From positions 78,086 to 142,085 of the forward strand of contig CAYRFE010000002.1 of the NCBI GenBank assembly GCA_964423645.1: 64,000 nucleotides of DNA, given 5' to 3'. The notes below the pieces were generated by a model that saw only the letters and a program-made list of their open reading frames with translations, was not told where the DNA came from and made no database searches. Shown one piece after another: positions 40,593-48,661 of the stretch. The first letter of the stretch is position 1, and every line of letters begins with the position of its first letter. The translations under genes were made by a program, and so were the position numbers. The DNA is from CAYRFE01 sp964423645 [NCBI: uncultured bacterium] (lineage in GTDB: Bacteria; Macinerneyibacteriota; Macinerneyibacteria; Macinerneyibacteriales).

Positions 40593-42347
40593 CTACGCCT
40601 TCACAACTTCAATTGCCTTTTTGGGGCATACTTGCGCGCACACAGAACATCCTGTACACAATTTTTCGGTTATTCGCGCTTTCTTTCCGTCTTCGCGTTT
40701 GATGACGGCTGGACAACCGACCTTCAAACACAATCCGCAATTTATACATGCATCTTCATTAACAGCGAATTTTTTCTCCTCAAATTTTTGTCCGCGAATA
40801 AGCATACATGGGCGATTAGTGATGATCACCGAGACTTCATCAGCGGCCATTTCCTCTTTGATCGCTGTCTCCACCGCTTTCAAATCATACGGATCGACCA
40901 CGCGCACTCGTTCAACGCCGACAGATTTTGCAAGCTCAACGAAATTCACCTCTTTGGTTGATTCACCTAGTAAAGTTTTGCCGGTAGAAGGATTCTGTTG
41001 ACGACCGGTCATCGCGGTAATACGGTTATCAAGCAGAAGAATCGTATTCGCACCTTTATTATAGACTGCATCGATCAAACCGGTTATTCCCGAATGCAAA
41101 AATGTCGAGTCACCGATAACCGCCACGGTTTTTTTAGAATAATCTCTACCGATCGCTTTTTCAAGACCGATATTTACTCCGATCGATGCCCCCATCGCGA
41201 TTGTTGTATCCATCGCAGAAAGCGGTGGTGCAACACCAAGGGTATAACAACCAATATCACCGGTAACCACTGCTTTAAGACGATTTAATGTGTAAAAAAT
41301 GCCACGATGCGGGCACCCCGGGCACAAGACCGGAGGACGAACCGGCATGGTTGTTTCATCAAAACATGATGCGACTATTTTTTCTTCATTGCCGAGTATT
41401 GCAGCTTTAATGATATTTTGATTCAGTTCACCGCAAATAGGGATAATGTCCTTCCCGATACACGGAACACCGGCAACTTTCAACATTTCTTCCATGAAAG
41501 GTTCAAGTTCTTCCACAACATATAATTTTTGTACCTTTTTTGCAAATGTCTTCGCTTTTTCAATCGGGAACGGATACGGCATACCGATCTTCATGACCGA
41601 TGCATTCGGGAATGCATCTTTCACATACTGATACGACGCCCCTGACGTAATGATACCAAAAGATGTATCATTCATTTCTACCGTATTTATCGGCGAATTT
41701 TCACTGTATTCGGTCAATTTCTTCGTGCGTTCTTCAACAATGCCGTGACGTTTACGCGCATGTGCAGGCACCATAACATATTTAGTGGGATTTCTCACAA
41801 ATTCGGCACTGTTTTTCTCACGTCGTTCACCAAGCTCAACGAGTGCTTTTGTATGAGAAATACGTGTAGTCGTGCGTAATAATACCGGCGCATCAAACTT
41901 TTCGCTTATATCAAACGCAATACCTACAAAGTCTTTTGCCTCTTGTGAATCTGCCGGTTCAAGAATCGGCATCTTGGCGAATTTGGCATAATAACGGTTA
42001 TCTTGTTCATTTTGTGATGAATGCATTCCCGGATCATCCGCTGATACAAGAATAAAACCGCCCTTGATCCCCGAATACGTGAGTGTTAATAAAGGATCTG
42101 CTGCCACATTGACACCGACATGCTTCATCGCCACAAGCGTTCGGGCTCCACCGAATGAAGCGCCGATTGCCACTTCAAATGCAACTTTCTCATTTGGAGA
42201 CCACTGGCTGTAGAACGTGTCTTTATATTGCACGCAACTTTCGATTATCTCAGTACTCGGTGTACCGGGATATGCGGTAGCAACGCCACAACCGTACTCG
42301 TATAAACCGCGGGCAATCGCTTCATTGCCGGACAGCAGTTTTTTCAT
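40593..42347 (-). CDS. iorA: indolepyruvate:ferredoxin oxidoreductase alpha subunit
   Basis: The large TPP-binding subunit (584 aa). An N-terminal 2-oxoacid oxidoreductase domain (GNEAIARGLYEYGCGVATAYPGTPSTEI) is followed by a TPP domain (CPGCPHRG at about 338, VTGDIGCYTLG, GDSTFLHSGITGL) and two [4Fe-4S] ferredoxin motifs at the C-terminus (CINCGLCLKVGCP and CTGCSVCAQVCP). It overlaps a TPR gene upstream by 4 bp and precedes iorB. The pair, with tryptophanase further on, points to fermentation of aromatic amino acids. Confidence 0.97.
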   Translation of the reverse strand: MKKLLSGNEAIARGLYEYGCGVATAYPGTPSTEIIESCVQYKDTFYSQWSPNEKVAFEVAIGASFGGARTLVAMKHVGVNVAADPLLTLTYSGIKGGFILVSADDPGMHSSQNEQDNRYYAKFAKMPILEPADSQEAKDFVGIAFDISEKFDAPVLLRTTTRISHTKALVELGERREKNSAEFVRNPTKYVMVPAHARKRHGIVEERTKKLTEYSENSPINTVEMNDTSFGIITSGASYQYVKDAFPNASVMKIGMPYPFPIEKAKTFAKKVQKLYVVEELEPFMEEMLKVAGVPCIGKDIIPICGELNQNIIKAAILGNEEKIVASCFDETTMPVRPPVLCPGCPHRGIFYTLNRLKAVVTGDIGCYTLGVAPPLSAMDTTIAMGASIGVNIGLEKAIGRDYSKKTVAVIGDSTFLHSGITGLIDAVYNKGANTILLLDNRITAMTGRQQNPSTGKTLLGESTKEVNFVELAKSVGVERVRVVDPYDLKAVETAIKEEMAADEVSVIITNRPCMLIRGQKFEEKKFAVNEDACINCGLCLKVGCPAVIKREDGKKARITEKLCTGCSVCAQVCPKKAIEVVKA

Positions 42348-42994
42348 AACGTAGCGCTCCGTGATTTGATGAGTGCATAAAACGGTGTTTTCTTGAAATC
42401 TTCTTTTTCGATCTCAATTCCTAAAAGGTTCAGTTTTTCTGTATTGTTTTCCATTTTTGCACATATATAATTGAGATACAATGCATTATCCGCAAGATAT
42501 GATTTTTTAGATATGTTTTTCAGTTCATTTTCTGCCGCTTTATAGTCTTTTTTGTCAATATATACATACGCGCGAGCAATATTGATCGACTCTTTCGAAT
42601 CGGTAGACTGTAGTGCGATCAGATACATTTCAAGTGCTTTATCATACTGGAGATCGGTATAATACCGCTTTGCTAACTTCGATGCCAATACTGAACCGGC
42701 TAAAGTAGACTTATGTGTGCTCGCAAGCTCTTCAAGCGATTTCAGTGCATCTGCAGGAACTGTAGCGATGTCCGTGTAATTCTTTTCAGTCAATATTTTC
42801 TGAATGACTTGACTTGATGTGATATTTTTCTTATGCTTTACGGCATTTAATACCACAATACTGACAAATGCAACAACTACGATGGCAAGCCCTACAACGA
42901 TTCTGGGAAAATGAGGAGCAATCGCACTAAGAACACGTGACACAACGCTACGCGCGTCGTTCTGTTTGAGTAGATGGCGTTTTTCTGATCTCAT
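42344..42994 (-). CDS. TPR-repeat membrane-anchored protein
   Basis: A 216-residue protein with a basic N-terminus, one membrane helix (IVVGLAIVVVAFVSIVVL, about residues 33-50) and a C-terminal row of short helical repeats (YYTDLQYDKALEMYLIALQ, ARAYVYIDKKDYKAAENELK), as in the YfgM/TPR_21 type. Overlap with iorA by 4 bp makes it the first gene of that operon. It lies 23 bp after the tRNA-Arg gene on the same strand. A helper role in membrane-protein assembly is only a guess. Confidence 0.72.
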   Translation of the reverse strand: MRSEKRHLLKQNDARSVVSRVLSAIAPHFPRIVVGLAIVVVAFVSIVVLNAVKHKKNITSSQVIQKILTEKNYTDIATVPADALKSLEELASTHKSTLAGSVLASKLAKRYYTDLQYDKALEMYLIALQSTDSKESINIARAYVYIDKKDYKAAENELKNISKKSYLADNALYLNYICAKMENNTEKLNLLGIEIEKEDFKKTPFYALIKSRSATL

Positions 42995-43017
42995 ATTATC
43001 CTCCCGCTTTTTTATGA

Positions 43018-43091
43018 CGCACCCGGAGGGATTCGAACCCCCGGCCCCCGGTTTAGGAAACCAGTGCTCTATCCTGCTGAGCTACGGGTGC
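43018..43091 (-). tRNA. tRNA-Arg (anticodon CCT)
   Basis: All arms fold: acceptor GCACCCG/CGGGTGC, D stem GCTC/GAGC, anticodon stem CTGGT/ACCGG with loop TTCCTAA (anticodon CCT, reads AGG), 5-base variable loop, T stem GGGGG/CCCTC with TTCGAAT loop, discriminator G. The 3' CCA is not encoded. The total is 74 nt. Two bases upstream of its 5' end begins a 15-bp sequence repeated 17.2 kb away, which I take as the left end of an integrated element. Confidence 0.96.
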
Positions 43092-43093
43092 AG

Positions 43094-43115
43094 ACTTTTT
43101 GTTGTGAATTGTATA
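43094..43115 (+). repeat. left attachment-site candidate (attL)
   Basis: ACTTTTTGTTGTGAA (43094-43108), then TT, then GTATA. The copy at 60294-60315 is identical in 20 of 22 positions, including the first 15. It begins 2 bp from the 5' end of tRNA-Arg. On the minus strand the flanking element DNA supplies TGTTATACA, an extended -10-like sequence, to the tRNA gene. Confidence 0.65.
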
Positions 43116-43301
43116 ACAGCACTGTATTTTGCTATTATATTACAACTTACCAACATTTCACTCAAAAAAAACACAAATAAGAAACAAAATACGCAATTAC
43201 TACAACGATTCGCGTTCCCAACACAACTTAACTTATGATCTATCCATAATGTATAAGCTGTATACAAAAAACAATAGCGACTGTTAACGTCCACGCCGAA
43301 A

Positions 43302-43329
43302 AGTATACCGTAAAAAATAAAAAAGTAAA
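43302..43329 (-). promoter_or_regulatory. promoter candidate reading toward tRNA-Arg
   Basis: TTTACT-N16-TATACT on the minus strand. It has the same spacing and the same TATACTTTTC context as the promoter at 60310-60337. It would give a leader of about 200 nt before the tRNA. It may be the present promoter of the tRNA inside the element. Confidence 0.45.
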
Positions 43330-43601
43330 ACGAAAATTGATTAAGAAAGCTCTATAGATAAAATTATTTTAATTATTACAAGTCTTTCCGCACTTATTCT
43401 GATTACTCAAATATTGCAAGTCAACTTTTATTAAAGTTTCTGTGTTTTAAACCCTTAAAAGCATGATCCTAAAAATTTTATATAAATCACGCTGGGATAT
43501 TAAGTAACGTAAGCATAGCATCATACTCCTTGAGTTCTATTTTATTGATCTTATCTTCTTTTCACGTTGCATGCTCATTTAACTTTGGCTCATTTCTATA
43601 T

Positions 43602-43628
43602 AAAAACACCCTCTAAAAAAAGAGGGCG
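43602..43628 (-). terminator. terminator of the SPFH operon
   Basis: CACCCTCT-(A6)-AGAGGGCG hairpin (43607-43628) with a T-run on the minus strand, 39 bp after the stop at 43667. The small G-T mismatch does not weaken it much. Confidence 0.8.
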
Positions 43629-43666
43629 TTTCCCTTTTTAAATATTCATTCACACGTTTAACAAGA

Positions 43667-44167
43667 TTATGACTTTGATTGAAGTTGTTTTCTTTCTTTA
43701 AAAAGAGGGTCCATATCAATTAAAGCATTATTATAAATAATATTAGCCAAACTATCAATGGCAATAAATTCTTCATATTGTGCCATATTTTTGCATTTAT
43801 TACGCAATAATGCTTTTAACTCGGGACCAGTTTTACCAGTTAATGCAGCAAATATCCCTCGTTCCATACACTCCATACGTGTAAACAAAACAATATTACC
43901 AAATATTTGTGCTCTATAGTAAACCTCAAACTTACTGAATGCTGATTTTTTTGCTTTAATTTTTAACATTTTGGTAGTCTCTTTATTAAAGAATATGCCC
44001 CCAGTGACATAATCAGCAATTTTGACTTCAAGATTAGGGAAGTTACTTCTTTCGCATTCTTTTTGTACAAACTCATAAAACCTTTCTTGATACCCCTCTG
44101 CATTGTCATAAAAAACAGTCCATGTTTCTTCTTCATAAATCGATAAAAAATCAAACCTTTCCGCCAT
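43667..44167 (-). CDS. hypothetical protein of the SPFH operon
   Basis: A 166-residue soluble protein, mixed alpha/beta, with no signal peptide or membrane segment and no motif I recognise. An AAGGAGGAG site lies directly before the ATG. It is the last of four genes read leftward from 46859 (SPFH protein, membrane protein, zinc-ribbon protein, this one), and a terminator follows. Its job is presumably tied to the SPFH protein. Confidence 0.65.
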   Translation of the reverse strand: MAERFDFLSIYEEETWTVFYDNAEGYQERFYEFVQKECERSNFPNLEVKIADYVTGGIFFNKETTKMLKIKAKKSAFSKFEVYYRAQIFGNIVLFTRMECMERGIFAALTGKTGPELKALLRNKCKNMAQYEEFIAIDSLANIIYNNALIDMDPLFKERKQLQSKS

Positions 44168-44211
44168 AATCTCCTCCTTTGGTTATCAAGCCATCCACTC
44201 AATCGTAAACA

Positions 44212-45054
44212 TCATTTTATAATAAGTTTCCCCATAAAATTAAAACTTAAGCTCTTTCCAACAACGTCGCTTCCCATAGTTCTTAGCTTACTTTCAGTAT
44301 CTTTTGTTTTCTTCAGTAAGTCATTGAAGTAAGATTTTGTTTGACCTTTGCTTAGATGTATTTTTGAATGTAAATAAAAATATTCCGAAATATCTTTCCT
44401 ATTGCTCAAACACATTAATTCATAAACATTCATAAGCGAAATGTATGGCGGATCATAATCCTTCTTGTTTTTTGTAATTAATGAATCTAAATTATTTTTT
44501 TGGTAATCAAATGCTTGATTTACATATTTTAATAAACACTCTTCTGATTCCGCATCTATCGAGCTTAATTTATGAGCAATTTTGAAAGCAGAAATTGCAT
44601 TTTTTAAATCATCTCCATAGGTTTTATTTTTTGCACCTAAAACAATAATATTATTTGCAATTTTATTCGCCGCATCAACTGGTAGTTCATTATTGTTTGA
44701 TATTAGTTTAGCCTTCTCAAGATATTTGTGAATTCTATCAAGATGGTCAAAATCATCATATCCTAACCAAAATTCAGCAATAGATAAATATGTTAATGCT
44801 ATCCATGAATTGGGGGTTTTCCCAAGCAACTTTTCACATATTCCTTTCACCGAAGGATAATCTTGAAGTTTGTACGATAATTGCAAATCTTTATAAACAT
44901 CATCACCAGTATCAGATGCGGTTAACAATGCTTCAATATTATTAAATGCAGAAAAATTACTATTTAATGACTTACAATATTCGCATTTAATATATTTGGC
45001 TGAAGTATCGCTATTTAAACTTGCGCCACAATTTACACAACTAATAGAAGACAT
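44212..45054 (-). CDS. zinc-ribbon protein with helical repeats
   Basis: A 280-residue protein. The N-terminus holds a zinc ribbon (CVNC at 6-9, then CEYC about 14 residues later) and the rest is helical with TPR-like character (WIALTYLSIAEFWLGYDDFDHL). An AAGGGGGAAGG stretch precedes ATG. Zinc ribbons plus helical repeats next to SPFH proteins occur in several bacterial operons of unproven function. The base composition is AT-rich like its neighbours. Confidence 0.68.
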   Translation of the reverse strand: MSSISCVNCGASLNSDTSAKYIKCEYCKSLNSNFSAFNNIEALLTASDTGDDVYKDLQLSYKLQDYPSVKGICEKLLGKTPNSWIALTYLSIAEFWLGYDDFDHLDRIHKYLEKAKLISNNNELPVDAANKIANNIIVLGAKNKTYGDDLKNAISAFKIAHKLSSIDAESEECLLKYVNQAFDYQKNNLDSLITKNKKDYDPPYISLMNVYELMCLSNRKDISEYFYLHSKIHLSKGQTKSYFNDLLKKTKDTESKLRTMGSDVVGKSLSFNFMGKLIIK

Positions 45055-45081
45055 TTTTTCCTTCCCCCTTCGTGATTGTTA

Positions 45082-45840
45082 TTAGCTATTTCGAATTGAC
45101 AGTAACACTTCATCTATTTTCAAAGTTAAATTAGTTGTTTTTTCAGAAATTTCTTTAATTTTATCTTTTTGAATATTGTTTCCTACGACAGAATTGTTAA
45201 TATCATTACATAATTCATAAATAGAAAGCGAATACTGCTTATAAACAGAATTAGATCTCGTTTTAGCAGTATCTTGAAAAGAATATTTAATTCTCTCTCG
45301 CAAGGCTTTAATATTTCTAGCAAAGAATTGGATAGAATCCAAGTCATCAATTGAAATTAACTTTTTTTCGATTGTTACTAGAATTGTTGATAAATCCAGT
45401 GGTGATACTGCTAAATTAGTATGCATCTCCATATCAACACGTGCATAATAACTAGCGAGATAAATTCCTAAGCAAATCAAAATACTCAACGTGACAAGAA
45501 TTACCTGTAATACAATTTGATATTTATGCAAAAAGGCAGAGGCATTCATATAATCAACTATCATTAAACTAAAACTAATTAAGCAAGTGCACATGACAAT
45601 AATCGATAAAGAGGGAATGCCAATAATGTTTAATGGCTTAGATTGTGAAGTCCAAGTTATCAAAGAAAACCAAAAAAACAAGTTTAAACATTCGCTCCAA
45701 ACAACACCATACCAAAATCTACCAACAGAATCTTCGTGAGGAGCAATAACAATTGCAATTGTAATAATTGCAATAAAGGATATTGCAAAGGCAATATACA
45801 AAATGATTCGAGGAATACTGCTTTTCATTTTATCTCCCAT
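45082..45840 (-). CDS. multi-helix membrane protein
   Basis: A 252-residue protein with four predicted membrane helices (about residues 10-30, 45-62, 72-93, 106-130), then a soluble coiled C-terminal half of about 110 residues. It starts 2 bp after the SPFH gene stop. No family recognised. Likely partner of the SPFH protein at the membrane, by position only. Confidence 0.65.
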   Translation of the reverse strand: MGDKMKSSIPRIILYIAFAISFIAIITIAIVIAPHEDSVGRFWYGVVWSECLNLFFWFSLITWTSQSKPLNIIGIPSLSIIVMCTCLISFSLMIVDYMNASAFLHKYQIVLQVILVTLSILICLGIYLASYYARVDMEMHTNLAVSPLDLSTILVTIEKKLISIDDLDSIQFFARNIKALRERIKYSFQDTAKTRSNSVYKQYSLSIYELCNDINNSVVGNNIQKDKIKEISEKTTNLTLKIDEVLLSIRNS

Positions 45841-45842
45841 TG

Positions 45843-46859
45843 TTAAAACTGCGATAGAATATCTTTCTTTTTACTGTCGTACTCTTCTTGTGTAATCAAC
45901 CCATTATCAAGCAATTGTTTTAATTTTTGAAGTTTAATCATCGGATCGTTCGCGTCTTGCTGACTAACGGGGTTCGTATTCATAGCATTCCCCATTTGTT
46001 GCCCGATTTGAGCTCCTGCGTTAAGACCTACTCCAATTCCTAAACCAGCCCCAATTAATTGCCCTGCAACTCCCGATTCATTGCTGGCAGCCTTATCAAG
46101 TGTATCGAAAGTGCGCATTGTTGTATACGCCTGTCCAACATTTGCCGTACTAATTTGTTCAATTTCCATTTTTTTCCCAAGTATATCTTGAAACTTTTTT
46201 TGTTCATCATCAGGAATGCTAACTCGCTCAACATTGAAATTAACTATTTCTATACCAAAACGTTCAAACTCAGGGCTAATTGCATCTCTTGTAAATTGTG
46301 ATAATTGATTTAATTTGGCATTTACTTGAAAAACTGAAATGTTTTCTTGAACAAAATAATTAGCCAAAGCATCGGAGAGACGTTGAATAATTTCACCTAT
46401 AAAATATTCTTCGATTTTTTCAGCATCAGCAAATTTTTGCGTGCCAACTATCTGATTAAGAAATGATTGTGAATTATCAATTCTAAAGCCCCATCTGCCA
46501 AAAGCACGAACGCTAACAGGAAATTTAAATTGTGGGTCAATAATTTGAATTGCAGCACTTGTACCCCATTTTAAATCTCGCTTTACTGTTTTGTTAACAA
46601 ACCATACTTCAGCACTGAAAGGAGTTTTGCCACCAAAAGGAAAATTAATAATTTTATTTAAAAGCGGGAGATTACCTGTTGTTAATGTGTGAGTACCCGA
46701 ACCAAAAACATCTAATGCCTTTCCGCCTTTAACAAATATTGCTTCTTGACTTTGATTAACAATAAGTTGTGAGCCAAGTTTTAACTCTTCATTTGGATAC
46801 TTCCAAACAATTAAATCATCGCTAGAAGCATCATATTTGACCCGATTTAGTAACTCCAT
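45843..46859 (-). CDS. SPFH/Band 7 protein with SHOCT domain
   Basis: A 338-residue protein of the SPFH superfamily (COG4260-like, 'virion core protein' type). SPFH core at about 30-245 (GSQLIVNQSQEAIFVKGGKALDVFGSG, VSVRAFGRWGFRIDNSQSF), a Gly-rich linker with GAGLGIGVGLNAGAQ, and a C-terminal SHOCT motif (LQKLKQLLDNGLITQEEYDSKK, about residues 308-330). There is no N-terminal membrane helix. SPFH proteins form membrane-associated ring scaffolds; SHOCT is a small oligomerisation domain. AGGAG site before ATG; first gene of the four-gene operon. Confidence 0.88.
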   Translation of the reverse strand: MELLNRVKYDASSDDLIVWKYPNEELKLGSQLIVNQSQEAIFVKGGKALDVFGSGTHTLTTGNLPLLNKIINFPFGGKTPFSAEVWFVNKTVKRDLKWGTSAAIQIIDPQFKFPVSVRAFGRWGFRIDNSQSFLNQIVGTQKFADAEKIEEYFIGEIIQRLSDALANYFVQENISVFQVNAKLNQLSQFTRDAISPEFERFGIEIVNFNVERVSIPDDEQKKFQDILGKKMEIEQISTANVGQAYTTMRTFDTLDKAASNESGVAGQLIGAGLGIGVGLNAGAQIGQQMGNAMNTNPVSQQDANDPMIKLQKLKQLLDNGLITQEEYDSKKKDILSQF

Positions 46860-47007
46860 GTTTCTATCTCCTAATCATCTTTACTTTTGATACCCGTTAG
46901 TATTGCTTCTTTAAATACCACTTAATATTACATAAATTTTTTATTATTTCAATAGAAATTATGAAAACTTTCAAAATTATTTTTTGTATTCCTCTTCTCT
47001 ACCTTCT

Positions 47008-47229
47008 CTATTCTTCTATTTCAATTATAGAAGGATCAACACCGAGTTTTTTCGCAATATCATTTATTAAATCTTGTGTAGATTCGTACTCAGTATTATC
47101 TATCAATTCATCATGTTCTGTTTCGTTTCCATTCTCATCTTCAGAAATAACAGAACCACACCGTATAATACCCTCCATATATTCAGGCATATCATCCAAT
47201 TCAACAATTACCCTAACTATCTTATTCAT
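47008..47229 (-). CDS. small acidic hypothetical protein
   Basis: A 73-residue acidic protein (MNKIVRVIVELDDMPEYMEG...), with an AGGAGG site 6 bases before ATG 47229; the frame opens further upstream but that part has no site. No family recognised. It lies in the gap between the SPFH operon and the iteron block. Confidence 0.6.
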   Translation of the reverse strand: MNKIVRVIVELDDMPEYMEGIIRCGSVISEDENGNETEHDELIDNTEYESTQDLINDIAKKLGVDPSIIEIEE

Positions 47230-47310
47230 TTGATCCTCCTTTTTTTTAAAAATTATTTTATCATAGATATTTTCTGATCTCAACAACAAAAAATATTATA
47301 GATGATACAC

Positions 47311-47390
47311 TTGATCGCATTCTGGCTATAATTATCGCATATAGGATATTTTTATCGCTTACTGGATACAATTATCGCTTTATGGCGAGT
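47311..47390. repeat. four 20-bp iteron-like tandem repeats
   Basis: Four head-to-tail 20-bp units start at 47311, 47331, 47351 and 47371 without spacers. The pattern is T-N-ATCGC-N-T-N3-GG-N2-A, with 10 of 20 columns identical in all four. The spacing is near two helix turns, so one protein could bind each copy on the same face. It lies about 590 bp upstream of the replication-initiator-like gene. Iterons for replication, copy control or partition are the natural reading; an operator is the alternative. Confidence 0.65.
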
Positions 47391-47501
47391 TGATTATTGT
47401 CAAGTCGAGTATTTTATATAATATCTAATAATTACCTCATTATTTATTCAGTAAAGTCTCCCTTAATTCTGAATATTAAATTCTGAATTGATTTATCCAT
47501 T

Positions 47502-47525
47502 AAAAAAGCTTAAGGGCTTTTTTTT
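47502..47525 (+). terminator. weak hairpin with T-run
   Basis: AAAAAAGC-TTAAGG-GCTTTTTTTT stem followed by T on the plus strand; symmetrical, so usable in both directions. No gene obviously ends here. Confidence 0.4.
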
Positions 47526-47530
47526 AATCC

Positions 47531-47607
47531 CAATCTTTCCGCATCGCCTTGCTACCGCAAGGCTTCTCGGTAAGATTGAAGGGGTAGCCGATTACGGCTA
47601 CGCCCTT
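47531..47607. other. GC-rich double-hairpin block
   Basis: Two structured units in otherwise AT-rich DNA: CAATCTT ... AAGATTG (47531-47578) enclosing GCCTTGC-TACC-GCAAGGC (47546-47563), followed directly by AAGGG/CCCTT enclosing GTAGCCG-ATTA-CGGCTAC (47579-47607). It could be an ssDNA hairpin, an RNA or a MITE remnant. Confidence 0.5.
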
Positions 47608-47959
47608 CTAATAAATAAAGCGCATTTAAAAGCCTTTAGACATTTTTAATAAGGATTATCTTACATTATGATTTTATGACCTTTTAAACACCCTTTTTGA
47701 TCGTTTTGAGGTATTCTATCCTACTAATCTTGACTGATCATTACAACGTATAATTCGCTGTAAGCATATTAGGTTATCATATAGAAGATTTTAGTCCGTT
47801 TTACTTACAAGGTCGCCATATATTTTTAAATCATAAGTTTTGAAATAAAAAAGTAATCTTTACAATTTTCTTTCGTTAAATCCTTGATGGTATTTATATA
47901 TACCCGTTATAATCGTATAAGCAAGGGAATATAGTGAGATTGAAGAAGGAGGTTAAATA

Positions 47960-47989
47960 ATGTTTGAGGTGACTAAATGGATAAACTAG
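47960..47989 (+). CDS. 9-codon leader ORF
   Basis: AGGAGG 8 bases upstream of ATG, then MFEVTKWIN and stop. The stop lies past the start of the next gene (ATG 47977, other frame), so the two are overlapping. Such leaders couple and limit translation of plasmid initiators. Confidence 0.5.
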   Translation: MFEVTKWIN

Positions 47990-48642
47990 ACTGGAGACAA
48001 GGCTTTGATACAGAACCAATTTTTAATAGCTCATTGGGGTGGGATGATGATTTGTCTCCTATCGTAATCAGTAAGAAAAACTACAAACAGTATACTGCTA
48101 TTGTATCTTCTCGTATCGACAGATCTATTTTATTAATCATGAATAATATTAACGATTTATCGAGCCTTAAAGCGTTGATCAATTTATACCGATGTGTTGA
48201 GTATACTGATGTGTACTCTCGCGATAAAAAAACACAAAGAAGTAAAAAGCTTAAAGATAAATACAAAACATTTGTTACTATTGAAGATAAATATAATTTT
48301 TATTATAACACCCGAGAAAAATATTCAGATGATAAAATACAAGCTAAAAATGTAACATATACAGACGGAACATATACCATCTCTTCATTATCGTTATCGT
48401 ATTTTGAAATAAACCCTCTGTCTCTAAAATGTATTAAATCTATCAATATGTTAAAATTTTATCTTACTGTCTGTTCCTCCCTAACAAATCAGTCCGTTCG
48501 ACTTAGTACGGATAAAGTATTGCAATATACCGACAAGTCTCATCTTACACGGTTTTTACAAACTTTTTCTAAAAAAACAGGTTTATTTGTTGAAAAATAT
48601 TGCACCACAATAATAATAAGAAGAGAAAAAAAGGTGACGTAA
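47977..48642 (+). CDS. possible replication initiator (winged-helix-like)
   Basis: A 221-residue basic protein. I do not recognise it firmly. The C-terminal part (SINMLKFYLTVCSSLTNQSV, RLSTDKVLQYT, then LTRFLQTFSKKTGLFVEKY) has the helix-turn-helix-plus-wing order of Rep_3-type initiators, and it is the only gene downstream of the iteron block and of a leader ORF. A GAGGTG site 5 bases before ATG 47977 lies inside the leader. It is convergent to the seven-gene operon. Alternative: a regulator with no replication role. Confidence 0.5.
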   Translation: MDKLDWRQGFDTEPIFNSSLGWDDDLSPIVISKKNYKQYTAIVSSRIDRSILLIMNNINDLSSLKALINLYRCVEYTDVYSRDKKTQRSKKLKDKYKTFVTIEDKYNFYYNTREKYSDDKIQAKNVTYTDGTYTISSLSLSYFEINPLSLKCIKSINMLKFYLTVCSSLTNQSVRLSTDKVLQYTDKSHLTRFLQTFSKKTGLFVEKYCTTIIIRREKKVT

Positions 48643-48661
48643 ATTAAAGTGTTTTGTTATT

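Noticed and set aside
43018-43091. Integration into the 3' end of the tRNA, as usual for tyrosine integrases
   Set aside because: I found no copy of the tRNA 3' end near the integrase; the repeat is at the 5' flank instead.
43082-43294. 70-codon minus-strand frame reaching into tRNA-Arg
   Set aside because: It starts at a GTG without a ribosome site and ends within the tRNA gene.
47311-47390. Tandem 20-bp repeats as a CRISPR array
   Set aside because: The units follow each other without spacers, are only half conserved, and no cas gene is in the window.
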